Origin: Bacteriovorax sp. MedPE-SWde
GTDB lineage: Bacteria > Bdellovibrionota > Bacteriovoracia > Bacteriovoracales > Bacteriovoracaceae
Direction of reading: 5' to 3'
Length of the DNA stretch: 64,000 bases
Assembly: GCA_001874305.1 (NCBI GenBank)
Contig: MPCU01000002.1
Span: 1 to 64,000, forward strand
This document shows, in pieces, positions 37,229 to 46,645 of the stretch. The notes under the pieces are model-generated. The model ran no database searches and was not told where the DNA came from. It was given only the letters and a program-made list of their open reading frames with translations. Within the stretch, counting starts at the first letter, position 1, and each line of letters starts with the position of its first letter. The position numbers and the translations under genes were made by a program.

Positions 37229-38566
37229 CTAATTTAAACCGTAGTCAGCTATCTTTTTAAGGTGGCAATTTATAGTGAGAAGAGCATACTTATGCAGCCT
37301 GGCCGGTAACTCAGGATATATATCTAAAAGCATCTGTTCAGGGCCCATTCCTTGATTTTGTAGTTTATGAATTTGATCTTCACGAACAAGTCTATGCTTT
37401 AGAGTCTCTTCTAATTTATTAGTACCGCCAATCCCAATTCCATGTGAAGGAAAAATCGTACGAGGAGAAAGACTTATGACAGCCCTTAAAGAAGCGAAGT
37501 ATTTATTCATATCTCCTTCTTCATCACCGACAAGAACAGTACCAACAGTCTGAATTAAATCTGAGACAATCGCCCATGCTCCATCTGTACGCAATAGGCT
37601 TAGTTGCCCCTCATCATGACCAGGCGTTTCTAAAATCTTCACATTCTGTCCACATGAAGTGGTTAGTATTTCACCATCCTTAGCTAGCTTTACAGAAATA
37701 CCTTCAAAGTAGTCAATACCATACTTTTGTAAGATCCTTCCTTCCGTATCTGCACTCATCATCATTGGAATATTTAAGTCCTTAGCTAAAGACGTAGAAA
37801 ATTGATGGTGATCAGGGTGGTGGTGAGTCAAGAAGATTAAATCAACCTTAAATTGAGACAAACTGTACTTAAGTTTTTCATACTCTTCGAGACATTTTGG
37901 GGAAGGATCAATAACCACTTTAACGCTATCTTCATCACCGATATAAAAACAATTTGTTCTATTTGCTGGAGGAAATGTATTAGATAGAGGTAGGAACTGA
38001 TTAACTCCACCGAGAGGCCTAATCAAAGGTACCTCTGTAGAAGAATTATACTTTAAGTTAGGATCTATAGCTTCTTTGTTACCAATATTAGAAGCAAGGT
38101 CATCTAAAATTGAAATCATTGGAGGTACAACAAGCATTTCTCCAGACTTATATAGCTCTAATGCATTCTTAGCATTAATCCAGAATGCTTTTTGTGCTTC
38201 TCCCTCATCAACAATCAAATCTACTTTAGATTTCAAGAATATTTTAAAGTAGTGATTCTTAAACCTATGAGGATTAAAGTCAGGGGTAATAGCTGTGCCA
38301 CACCGACTTATGCCTAAGAGTTCTCCCGATTTATATAGTTCAACTATATCTATACCAAGCTCTTCTTCTACTTCTCTTCTTAGCGAAACTAAGAGATAGT
38401 TTTCAACTCCTTCAACTTCTAAATCAATGGCGTGCTCATGATCTGCCTTATCAACTTTCCCTCCAGGAAATGAGTAATAACCAGGAAAGGCCTTGAGATA
38501 ATTTTGTCTCTGAATAACAAAGAATTCATCACCAGAAATTAGGATTGAAGAAACAGATTCTCTCAT
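37229..38566 (-). CDS. Nudix hydrolase fused to a metallo-beta-lactamase-fold hydrolase
   Basis: 445 residues. The N-terminal 150 or so are a Nudix domain: GGKVDK at 35-40 begins the Nudix box, with REVEEELGI at 64-72, but a longer insertion than usual separates the Gly and Arg-Glu elements. The rest is a metallo-beta-lactamase fold with the metal motif THHHPDHH (about 247-254), a TPGHDEGQLSL region and a final PSHGIGIGG. The two parts are joined by a Pro/Asn-rich linker near 170-185. It abuts the oxidoreductase gene with no gap, so co-expression is likely. Such enzymes often act on nucleotides or thioesters; the substrate is unknown. A house-cleaning role for CoA or thioester products beside the 2-ketoacid oxidoreductase is a guess. 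Confidence 0.88.
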   Translation of the reverse strand: MRESVSSILISGDEFFVIQRQNYLKAFPGYYSFPGGKVDKADHEHAIDLEVEGVENYLLVSLRREVEEELGIDIVELYKSGELLGISRCGTAITPDFNPHRFKNHYFKIFLKSKVDLIVDEGEAQKAFWINAKNALELYKSGEMLVVPPMISILDDLASNIGNKEAIDPNLKYNSSTEVPLIRPLGGVNQFLPLSNTFPPANRTNCFYIGDEDSVKVVIDPSPKCLEEYEKLKYSLSQFKVDLIFLTHHHPDHHQFSTSLAKDLNIPMMMSADTEGRILQKYGIDYFEGISVKLAKDGEILTTSCGQNVKILETPGHDEGQLSLLRTDGAWAIVSDLIQTVGTVLVGDEEGDMNKYFASLRAVISLSPRTIFPSHGIGIGGTNKLEETLKHRLVREDQIHKLQNQGMGPEQMLLDIYPELPARLHKYALLTINCHLKKIADYGLN

Positions 38567-41500
38567 TTATAGATTAACTCCAAGTTTTTCAAAGGCACTT
38601 TTAGCGTTCGTATAACGAACTTCTCGATACCCTTTAATATTTTCAAGAAGCTTTAAATCCCTTCTCTTATCATTAGAATTTTGCGCTTCATTCATTATGA
38701 AATTTCTTATAGTCTCCCCTATCAGGCGTTCTTTACTATGCCACTTTGGCAATAAGACTCTAAGAAATCTCGCATGCCTCATTGTTTTAAGCATCCAATT
38801 TTTAGGAGAAAGATCAAATTCAACCTTCTTATTAAATATATCAAAAGCTGGTCTATTAATTCGAACTTTCTTAAAACTTGTACCTAAATTTCCATAGAGT
38901 TTATTATCCATATTTTGAAGTATAGGTGAAACCATCAGATGAGAGACTAAAACTTCATCTTTAACGATATAAGTCTTCGCAATAGTTCGAATAGCGATCT
39001 CAAGTTCCTCACCTTTAAATATGTTCTTTAAAGCTTCAAGGTCATTAACAAAACGTGCTGAGTTCTTACCTCGATTATAAATAAATTGATCATGTAACAT
39101 TTGAATTAGATGCTCCTGATCAAATGAATCAGCAGATTTTTTTGCACTTTCTAAGAGAGAGTTAAATGACGAAAGAATACTCTTCTTACTCTCCCAAGGA
39201 AGAAGAGAATCAATCAAGCTACGCTGTGCTAAAGCTTGATAACCTTCAGCGCTCTCTTTAATTTCGTACTTAGATTCAAATTTCTCTACACCGAGCAGAC
39301 ACATTTCACGGCCAAGATTGAATGCAATTAGGTTTTGAGAAACTTCATTCTTCTTTATCGCCTTATCCAGGGCCTTAGCAATATCTTCTTTTGAAAAAGG
39401 TACTAATCCAAGTTCAAAAGCATATCCTAAAATCATAGTAGAGGCATATACAGACTTACCAAGGAGTTTATCACACCACTTCTTTAGAGGAATCATCACA
39501 ATTCTATCGTCATGAGAATTCTTTATATTATTAATTAAGCTTTCCTTACTTAAACTCTTAGATTCAACTTCCTTATCAAGAAGTATTGTTAGAGGTACCT
39601 GAAAGTCGCAATCAAAAATTGCAACACCATCATTTGCTAAGAAACCTAACTGACCTGTTCCATCAAGAAGATCTGGCGATAATAGTACATCAGCAGTCGC
39701 TCGAGGAGTTACGGCCCCCATAGACCTAGTTGCTTTGCAAACGGACAGGTGACCTGTCACATTTCCATTTCTCTGGGCAAGCCCCTTTTGATCCATAAAC
39801 TTAAAGTCAAGATCGTCACGGCCACCCATCTCTACAGCGGCCTTAGATATAATTTTAGAAATGGTTGTTATACCTGAACCACCGACTCCTGTTACAACCA
39901 TTCTCCAAGTCTTATCAGAAGCAATGGCATCAAAGTCTTTCTTCGGTTTAACATCTTCTAAATGATCAAAATTGAAAGTAATTCCCAAGTCCGACTTATA
40001 TTTTGAGGGATGATAATTAACAACCTTAACCATTTCAAAACTTGGACAGGCCTTAAGTTTAGTGCAGTAGCTATCAGCTACACATATCTGAGGATCAATT
40101 GTTACCTTTGGTCCATAAGCATCAAAAGTCTGTGTCAGACCTGGACAACCAGTATTATCAACACATACACGACAGTCTTCACATGCTAGTGTATTTATCT
40201 GGTAAAAATTCTTTTCTGGAACTACTCCAGATTCTTTAATTACTTTTCTTTCAGTGGCCCTTTCGCGACCATGAAAAGTTAGAGAACATTCCTTATTAGA
40301 GATGATTACCTTAGTCCCCTTTCTCTTTACAAAATCCCTCATAAGGTTTTGATAGAAGAAACGATCACTAGGATTAACTTCAGTTATATCCGTAACTCCC
40401 AATCCTTTAACGACAGAAGCAATATTTTGTCTAGGCCTAGATGTACCTTCGACATTAACACCTGATGCTGCAGTCATTTGATGACCAGTCATAGCGGTAT
40501 TATCATTATCTAGGAGAATATATGTAATATCGTGATCCATTTGAACAGAGTTTGAAATATCTGTTACACCAGAATGGAAGAATGTCGAATCCCCCATAAG
40601 AACAACACTTGGGTTTTCAGTAAAAAGGTCAACTCCAGCACCTAAAGCACCACCTTGTCCCATTGCAGATAGATTATGCATCTCCTTAAAAGGAGGAAGA
40701 AAAGACAGTGAGTAACAGCCTACATCTCCATGAGTGATAAGTTCTATCCCTTGAGACTTCAGCCATGCTCTTAAGTCTTTAAGTAGACTTAAAGTCTCTC
40801 TATGTGGACACCCTGGACAAAATGTAGGGAGTCTTCTTGGGAGTACTCCATCATAACCTTTTTCTTCAAACTTTAACTCTTCACAAGCATGAAAGCCCCA
40901 GTCTCTAAGAAGGATTTCCATCTTATCTCGAATTATTTCATAACTTAATCCACCATAGGCAGGAAAACCTTCACTAGCAGACTCAGAATCTTTTAGGACA
41001 AACTCTTTCCCTTGAACTTCTATTTCAATTCCATGTTTTTGACATAATTCTTTTACCTCAGTTTCGAGAAAACCACGTTTCTCTTCGATAACAACTAGTT
41101 TCTTTAAACCTTTTAAGTATGGAACTAATAAGTCATCAACAAGAGGAAATGATGAGGCCACTTTATATAGAGAAAAGTGTTCAAGATATTGTGCTTCTTC
41201 AAAGATCTGTTTTACAGATTCAAAAATAACACCTGAAGAGATGAAGCCTATTTCGCTATCAAGCTTTCCAAAAGTCTTATCAAGTGCCATCTCTTTAAGA
41301 ACTTTTTTAACCTGAGGAAAACGTTCTTTAATCATTGTAATATCAGCGAGTAGAGAGTTTGGCGGAACCATAACATTCTTACTAAGATCAAACTTTGAAG
41401 GATCAAGAGTTACGAGGTCCCCATCAACTTTAGCTTCATCATATACTTCTACTCGTCCACCACCTTCGGCCATAAACGTAGTTAAGAGAAGACCTTGATA

Positions 41501-42016
41501 AAGACTAGTTCTCTTAGAAATATATAATGCCTTTTTCATCCAGTCCTTTAACTCCTGTGGAGTTGACGGTTCAAGAAAAGACATATGAAGATGTTTATAT
41601 AAATAGCGTGAATCTGCTGCAGTAGAAGTTGACATCGACCAAGGATCATCACCAACAGTTACAACAGTTCCAGGATATAGAGTTTCACCTGTTAACTCGT
41701 CAGTATACGGCACACCAGGATTAGCAAAGTTACCAACAGACAGAGCATCACTAGCAACATGAAGACCCATAGACTTCATTGCCACAAGACAATCTCTTCC
41801 TGCTTGTTTAGACCCAGAGGCCATAGCTGCAGCATTTGCTTCAGAGTTAGCTATTACTACTCTGATGCCTTTAGATTTAAATTCTTCTTTTCTCGCATAG
41901 AGAATATTGAAGAATTCCGCCAGGGGTGAACCTGGATAACCTGTATATAATGAGAAACCTGCTTCAAGGCCTCCCTGGATAATAATTTCATTACCATTTA
42001 ATATTTGATGACTCAT
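38567..42016 (-). CDS. Fused indolepyruvate:ferredoxin oxidoreductase (2-ketoacid oxidoreductase)
   Basis: 1149 residues, the usual size of the one-chain indolepyruvate ferredoxin oxidoreductase family. Order: N-terminal pyrimidine-binding part (GYPGSPLAEF near 29-38), a thiamine-diphosphate part (CPGCPHRETLS near 400, GDVGCYSLSFLPPF, MGDSTFFHSGVTD), a 4Fe-4S-type cluster region with Cys motifs around 620-665 (CEDCRVCVDNTGC, then CVADSYC, KACPS), a gamma-type domain beginning TGVGGSGITTISK (about 706), and a C-terminal domain. It oxidatively decarboxylates aryl 2-ketoacids (indolepyruvate, phenylpyruvate or hydroxyphenylpyruvate) with CoA and reduces ferredoxin. Divergent from hpd, it fits aromatic amino acid catabolism and could supply phenylacetyl-CoA. 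Substrate preference is inferred. Confidence 0.93.
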   Translation of the reverse strand: MSHQILNGNEIIIQGGLEAGFSLYTGYPGSPLAEFFNILYARKEEFKSKGIRVVIANSEANAAAMASGSKQAGRDCLVAMKSMGLHVASDALSVGNFANPGVPYTDELTGETLYPGTVVTVGDDPWSMSTSTAADSRYLYKHLHMSFLEPSTPQELKDWMKKALYISKRTSLYQGLLLTTFMAEGGGRVEVYDEAKVDGDLVTLDPSKFDLSKNVMVPPNSLLADITMIKERFPQVKKVLKEMALDKTFGKLDSEIGFISSGVIFESVKQIFEEAQYLEHFSLYKVASSFPLVDDLLVPYLKGLKKLVVIEEKRGFLETEVKELCQKHGIEIEVQGKEFVLKDSESASEGFPAYGGLSYEIIRDKMEILLRDWGFHACEELKFEEKGYDGVLPRRLPTFCPGCPHRETLSLLKDLRAWLKSQGIELITHGDVGCYSLSFLPPFKEMHNLSAMGQGGALGAGVDLFTENPSVVLMGDSTFFHSGVTDISNSVQMDHDITYILLDNDNTAMTGHQMTAASGVNVEGTSRPRQNIASVVKGLGVTDITEVNPSDRFFYQNLMRDFVKRKGTKVIISNKECSLTFHGRERATERKVIKESGVVPEKNFYQINTLACEDCRVCVDNTGCPGLTQTFDAYGPKVTIDPQICVADSYCTKLKACPSFEMVKVVNYHPSKYKSDLGITFNFDHLEDVKPKKDFDAIASDKTWRMVVTGVGGSGITTISKIISKAAVEMGGRDDLDFKFMDQKGLAQRNGNVTGHLSVCKATRSMGAVTPRATADVLLSPDLLDGTGQLGFLANDGVAIFDCDFQVPLTILLDKEVESKSLSKESLINNIKNSHDDRIVMIPLKKWCDKLLGKSVYASTMILGYAFELGLVPFSKEDIAKALDKAIKKNEVSQNLIAFNLGREMCLLGVEKFESKYEIKESAEGYQALAQRSLIDSLLPWESKKSILSSFNSLLESAKKSADSFDQEHLIQMLHDQFIYNRGKNSARFVNDLEALKNIFKGEELEIAIRTIAKTYIVKDEVLVSHLMVSPILQNMDNKLYGNLGTSFKKVRINRPAFDIFNKKVEFDLSPKNWMLKTMRHARFLRVLLPKWHSKERLIGETIRNFIMNEAQNSNDKRRDLKLLENIKGYREVRYTNAKSAFEKLGVNL

Positions 42017-42170
42017 TTAAATCTCCGTTCTAATCGCATCATACTAGCGAATTCATTAGGCTTCGTCACCTTTGTCCGACACAACGCACCTTAAAAAAGT
42101 ATGATCTAGGCAATAGACTGCATTACACAAATAAAATACGATTCTTAAAAATATAAGACAAGGGGCATAA

Positions 42171-43253
42171 ATGAGATCAAAAATTGGTGAAGATAACCCT
42201 CTAGGGATACTAGGCATCGACCATCTTGAGTTTACATGTACAGACTTGAATACTCCAACTAAAGACTTATTTTACAAGTTTGGATTTGAAAAGACAGCTG
42301 AGCACAAGACACTTAATACTGAGTTATTTACACAGGGTCAGGTAAGATTTCTTCTAATTGCATCAAAAGACGAAAATTCTCAGCCTGCGCAATACGTCAA
42401 AAATCATGGAGAGGGAGTATCAAAGCTATCATTTATGGTTGAAGATTGTGAACATGCAATCAAAACAGCTATTGAGCGAGGTGGTGAGTTAGTTCAAGAA
42501 CTAAAGCATGAAGAAACAGAGCATGGTGTTTATAAAACTGCTATGATCAAAGGTTTTGGAGATGTTGTTAACGAGTTTGTTGAAAGACCAAGAACATTTT
42601 TTAGGCCTGGTTATACAGCTCTTGAATCTGACGATAAAGCACAACCACTAAGTGCTAGAGTTGCTAGAATTGATCACTTAACAAATAATGTTCCAAAAGG
42701 TGAAATGAGAAAGTGGGTAGATTTCTACCAAAAAGTATATGGATTTAAAGTTACAAGATACTTCGACATTAAGGGTGCTAAAACAGGTCTTCTTTCAGAG
42801 GTTGTTCAACTTCCTTTAGGAGAAGTTATCATCCCTATTAATGAACCAGAAGTTGATAATGGGAAATCTCAAATTCAAGAGTTCTTAGACCTACACAATG
42901 GCGCAGGTGTTCAGCATATTGCTCTAACTTGTGGAGATATTTTGACAACAGTTGGAGAGCTTCGTGAAAGAGGAATCAAGTTTCTTGATATCCCACACAC
43001 TTATTATGAAGATATCCCTAAAAGAGACTTTACTGTTGAAGAAAATATTCAAGATCTTGAAGACAAACAACTTCTAGTAGATGGAGATCCTGAAGGGTAC
43101 CTCATTCAAAACTTTACTGAGACATATGTTGGACCATTATTTTTTGAATTTATTCAAAGAAAGAAGCATAACGGTTTCGGTGAAGGAAACTTTCAAGCTC
43201 TATTTGATGCCATTGAGAGAGATCAAGTTAAACGTGGTTACTTAAAAGAATAA
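42171..43253 (+). CDS. hpd: 4-Hydroxyphenylpyruvate dioxygenase
   Basis: Converts 4-hydroxyphenylpyruvate to homogentisate, the committed step of tyrosine catabolism. 360 residues, two VOC-type halves. The iron ligands are visible: His169 (RIDHL), His249 (GAGVQHIAL) and Glu326 (FFEFIQR). GGGG lies shortly before the ATG. It is divergent from the oxidoreductase gene, so the shared 154-bp region may coordinate both. The later genes of the homogentisate route (hmgA, maiA, fahA) are not in the window. A strong terminator follows. Confidence 0.97.
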   Translation: MRSKIGEDNPLGILGIDHLEFTCTDLNTPTKDLFYKFGFEKTAEHKTLNTELFTQGQVRFLLIASKDENSQPAQYVKNHGEGVSKLSFMVEDCEHAIKTAIERGGELVQELKHEETEHGVYKTAMIKGFGDVVNEFVERPRTFFRPGYTALESDDKAQPLSARVARIDHLTNNVPKGEMRKWVDFYQKVYGFKVTRYFDIKGAKTGLLSEVVQLPLGEVIIPINEPEVDNGKSQIQEFLDLHNGAGVQHIALTCGDILTTVGELRERGIKFLDIPHTYYEDIPKRDFTVEENIQDLEDKQLLVDGDPEGYLIQNFTETYVGPLFFEFIQRKKHNGFGEGNFQALFDAIERDQVKRGYLKE

Positions 43254-43258
43254 ATACC

Positions 43259-43290
43259 AAAGGCCTCAATATAGTTGAGGCCTTTTATTT
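43259..43290. terminator. Bidirectional intrinsic terminator between hpd and the subtilase gene
   Basis: Perfect 11-bp stem (43259-43269 with 43275-43285), 5-nt loop, followed by a T-rich run on the plus strand and A-rich/T-rich sequence for the minus strand. It closes both convergent genes. Confidence 0.9.
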
Positions 43291-44837
43291 TATATACTCT
43301 CTAAAATATTACGAGAGTTCTCAAAGCTAATAACCCCAAACTCAGAATCAATAACATCTAATTTAGTTGCACCCAGCTCCATTGCATCCTTTATTTCTAA
43401 TGCTGACTTATTTGGAAACAACTCTTTTAACTTAGCTGCAATATTTAAGGCCATAGGTGATGCCATAGATGTTCCAGTATAACGAATTTTCATATCACCT
43501 AAAAGAGCGCCCTCAACTTTAGTTCCAGGGGCAAAGAGATCAACATAGCGCTTTCCATAGTTTGAATATTTCGCCATTTTATAAATATTGTCATTTCTCC
43601 AATCACTATCTTCTGTAGCTCCAATAGTTACGACATTATCGAATGAGTAACAAGCTGGATAAAGACAATTAAATCGAGTTCCATCAAAGAGTTTTCCATC
43701 ATTTCCAGCAGCAACAAAGAACACCGTATCAGGATTATTCATAATCAAAGACCTTAAATTATCAAGAGTAGATCTTGGAAGATCTCCTGTCGCATAGTGA
43801 GGAAATGAAAAACTCATATTTACGAAATCTATTGATTCGCTTTTTATTTTCTGACTAATAAGTTTTAAATATTTTGCATCACCATAATCACCAGCAAATG
43901 GAATTAGGGAAGTACTTTCTAAGTCTCTCAACGCCAAAGAAGCAACGTGTGTCCCATGAGAATCTATTTTCCCTGGACGATTTAGAGAAATCGTTTCAAA
44001 AGGAATCCCGTATGTTTTGGCGATAATATTTGATGGTCTCCCCCAGTCTCCACTGTCAAAATAACTAGCAAAGTGAGAAAAACTTAAATCACCATTTTCA
44101 TCATAGAAAGACCCAAGATAATTATCAACAAGCCCATCGCCATCATTATCAACACCGTCAATAGGATCATCATAGTTGATTGAAATATGATCTATTAAGT
44201 CTTCGTGTTGATGGTCAAAACCAGAATCAATAATTGCAATCTTTACTTTCTCATTACCTGTTGAAGTAGGAAGTGATTCTATAGAGTTTTGAGAATAATC
44301 CCCAATTTTTTTACCATTAAGGTCTATGGCCTCAAAGCCTATAATTCGTTCTCCATCATAGTTAAAAATATAACTAAATTCATGCTTATCATTTTCAATT
44401 ATTTTTCGTTTTACAGTGATTCCATTTTCAATGACATCGATACTCTCAAGTGCACCTGTCCTATGATGAAAACCATACTCTTCTAATACAACTTCAACAT
44501 TAGAAATATCTTGTACTCTCTTCTTAGAGCGTGGCTTATTAAAGTCACCCATATAGTAAGTCACAAGCCTAGTTCCATCAGAAAGATGTTCAAAAGTACT
44601 TCTCGTTACTTCATTTCCTGATGAGGAAAAGTTTCTCTCTTTAATAATTTTCCCATCTTTATAATAAGAGATTGAAGAGACTTCTCCTTTATCAAAGAAC
44701 TTAGTGACGACTTTTCCATTCTCAGTTTTACAGATTTCGTGTTTAGTATTCTCAATGACTTCAACGCTGCAATCCTGTGATACAGCTAATACCTGAGCTG
44801 AAAAAGCTAACGACAATAGTAGTAATTTATAAGACAT
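43290..44837 (-). CDS. Exported subtilisin-like serine protease (S8 family)
   Basis: 515 residues from the ATG at 44837, chosen because GGAGG lies 5 nt before it and it gives a clean signal peptide (ending Val-Leu-Ala near 18); a longer frame starts at 44921. Residues 40-160 contain MORN/YwqK-like strand pairs (DKGEVSSISYYKDGKII type). The catalytic triad is Asp204 (AIIDSGFD), His294 (DSHGTHVAS) and Ser457 (GTSMASP), with oxyanion Asn379 (AAGND). A calcium-loop-like Asp-rich segment, DNDGDGLVDN, lies at 230-239. Secreted or periplasmic endoprotease, substrate unknown. Confidence 0.94.
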   Translation of the reverse strand: MSYKLLLLSLAFSAQVLAVSQDCSVEVIENTKHEICKTENGKVVTKFFDKGEVSSISYYKDGKIIKERNFSSSGNEVTRSTFEHLSDGTRLVTYYMGDFNKPRSKKRVQDISNVEVVLEEYGFHHRTGALESIDVIENGITVKRKIIENDKHEFSYIFNYDGERIIGFEAIDLNGKKIGDYSQNSIESLPTSTGNEKVKIAIIDSGFDHQHEDLIDHISINYDDPIDGVDNDGDGLVDNYLGSFYDENGDLSFSHFASYFDSGDWGRPSNIIAKTYGIPFETISLNRPGKIDSHGTHVASLALRDLESTSLIPFAGDYGDAKYLKLISQKIKSESIDFVNMSFSFPHYATGDLPRSTLDNLRSLIMNNPDTVFFVAAGNDGKLFDGTRFNCLYPACYSFDNVVTIGATEDSDWRNDNIYKMAKYSNYGKRYVDLFAPGTKVEGALLGDMKIRYTGTSMASPMALNIAAKLKELFPNKSALEIKDAMELGATKLDVIDSEFGVISFENSRNILESI

Positions 44838-45053
44838 TAATCCTCCGAATGAGGTCGTAATATATAAGAAAACCGTCACAACGCATAGCAACATGTAAAA
44901 ATACCCAACATAATTCGTCATTAAGTAGAATAAATGTAATGGCCACTTCTAATTACAATAAGTTACATGGAGGGTTTGACACTAACGGTCTATCCAAGAA
45001 GTGTCTATCTTCCTAAAATGACATGTTAAATTAGTTATTATAGGGCCAAAGAA

Positions 45054-45833
45054 ATGGAAAATATCATTGTTGAATACCCATACATGGACAACGAACATGT
45101 AGCGCTTGTGAGATTAAACAGACCAAAGGTTCTAAACGCCTTATCTACAGATCTGATAAAAGAGCTCGTTCAAGCTTTATTCGAATTAGAAGATAACCCA
45201 AAAGTGAGATCTATTATCCTTACGGGAAACGATAAGGCCTTTGCAGCTGGTGCTGATATAGCCCAAATGGTTGAAGCATCACCTATTGATCAGTTAAATA
45301 ACGAGAGATATAGATACTGGCAACAGATTGGTCTAATCAGCAAGCCTATTATTGCTGCCGTTAATGGTTACGCACTTGGCGGAGGCTGTGAACTAGCAAT
45401 GATGTGTGATTTAATTGTTGCAGGAGATAGTGCTAAATTTGGTCAACCAGAGATTAAAATTGGTACAACACCTGGCGCTGGTGGAACACAGAGACTAACA
45501 AGAGCAATCGGTAAGAGTAAGGCCATGATGCTAACACTTACAGGAGAAATGATTTCAGCAAGACAAGCTGATGAGTGGGGCCTTGTTGCAAAGGTTGTGC
45601 CTGCAAAAACGTTATTACAAGAAACATATAATCTCGCCAATACAATAGCTCAAAGAGCACCTGTAGCGGTCAAGCTTTGTAAGCAATCAGTTAATAAAGC
45701 ATATGAAATGAGCCTTAACGACTCAATCGACTTTGAAAGAAGAAGTTATTACTTAACATTTGCATCTCAAGATCAAAAAGAAGGTATGAACGCCTTTTTA
45801 GAAAAGAGAAGTCCAGAGTACAAAGGAAACTAA
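45054..45833 (+). CDS. paaF: Enoyl-CoA hydratase, PaaF-like
   Basis: 259-residue crotonase with NRPKVLNALS near 21-30, KAFAAGADIAQM near 60-71, the oxyanion motif GYALGGGCELAMMCD near 106-120 and FGQPEIKIGTTPGAGGTQRL near 130-149, with the two catalytic Glu positions of true hydratases (about 113 and 133). In phenylacetate catabolism PaaF hydrates 2,3-dehydroadipyl-CoA to 3-hydroxyadipyl-CoA. It is first in the operon, 1 nt before paaG. The name depends on context; it could also be a general crotonase. The 5' region contains no promoter I can call with confidence. Confidence 0.88.
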   Translation: MENIIVEYPYMDNEHVALVRLNRPKVLNALSTDLIKELVQALFELEDNPKVRSIILTGNDKAFAAGADIAQMVEASPIDQLNNERYRYWQQIGLISKPIIAAVNGYALGGGCELAMMCDLIVAGDSAKFGQPEIKIGTTPGAGGTQRLTRAIGKSKAMMLTLTGEMISARQADEWGLVAKVVPAKTLLQETYNLANTIAQRAPVAVKLCKQSVNKAYEMSLNDSIDFERRSYYLTFASQDQKEGMNAFLEKRSPEYKGN

Positions 45834-45834
45834 A

Positions 45835-46632
45835 ATGACAAACTCTACAGAATATAAAGATATTATCATCTCAAAAGAAAACTTCACCGGTACTATAAAA
45901 ATCAACCGTCCCGAAGTATATGGTGCCCTTACTAGAGATGCTAAGCTAGAAATTATAAAAGCAATTCGCCAACTCAACAGAGACGAAGAAGTAGGATGCA
46001 TAATCCTCACTTCAGAAGGTAAAGCATTTTGTTCTGGTCAAGACTTAAACGACAGAACAGTTCAAGGTGGCGATAGTTCAGTAGACTTAGGAAATACTCT
46101 TGAAACGGAGTGGAATCCACTAGTTAATGCTATAAGAGAATCAAAGAAAATTGTCATCGGCGCACTAAATGGCGTATGTGCTGGAGCAGGTGTTTCCATA
46201 GCACTTGCATGTGACCTTATTGTTTCACATCCAAAAGTAAAATTTGTATCAGGTTTTTCTAAACTAGGACTATGCCCAGATGCTGGTTCTACTTTTACTT
46301 TTACAAAAGCACTTGGTGAAAAGAGAGCATTAGAGTTCTTTCTCTTTAATGAGCCTTTAAAACCAGAGCAGATGTTAGATGTCGGTCTTATCAACGCCGT
46401 TAGTGAAGAATATATGCAAGTAGCAAGTACTTGGGCCCAAAAAGTAAACTGTCTAGCTCCCCTATCTGTAGCTATGACAAAAGAGAATATCACAGTAGCA
46501 ACTGACTCAACTTCGACAGAAACAATGAATCGTGAAACTGCATCTCAAAGATTTCTTGGAAACTCGCAGGACTACCAAGAAGGACTAAGTGCATTTTTTG
46601 AAAAGAGACAACCAAAATTTTTAGGAAAATAA
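45835..46632 (+). CDS. paaG: Ring 1,2-epoxyphenylacetyl-CoA isomerase, PaaG-like
   Basis: 265-residue crotonase-fold protein. AFCSGQDLNDR, near 62-72, is the hallmark pattern of PaaG, and GVCAGAGVSIALACD near 111 forms the oxyanion hole. The region after FSKLGLCPDAGSTFTFTKAL and the C-terminal EKRQPKFLGK also match the family. PaaG isomerises the ring epoxide to the oxepin-CoA and later shifts a double bond. The ATG follows paaF by 1 nt; the gap to the paaA-like gene is 13 nt with an AAGGAG site. Confidence 0.9.
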   Translation: MTNSTEYKDIIISKENFTGTIKINRPEVYGALTRDAKLEIIKAIRQLNRDEEVGCIILTSEGKAFCSGQDLNDRTVQGGDSSVDLGNTLETEWNPLVNAIRESKKIVIGALNGVCAGAGVSIALACDLIVSHPKVKFVSGFSKLGLCPDAGSTFTFTKALGEKRALEFFLFNEPLKPEQMLDVGLINAVSEEYMQVASTWAQKVNCLAPLSVAMTKENITVATDSTSTETMNRETASQRFLGNSQDYQEGLSAFFEKRQPKFLGK

Positions 46633-46645
46633 TAAGGAGAATACT

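Noticed and set aside
44837-44921. Upstream start of the subtilase giving a second hydrophobic segment
   Set aside because: The internal ATG at 44837 has a strong GGAGG and a clean signal peptide; the longer form has neither.
44978-45005. GACACT/AGTGTC dyad upstream of paaF as a PaaR/PaaX operator
   Set aside because: Six-base arms with a 16-nt spacer are expected by chance and do not match the known PaaX or PaaR boxes.
44976-45011. TTGACA promoter before paaF
   Set aside because: A good -35-like TTGACA is present but no -10 hexamer lies at proper spacing.
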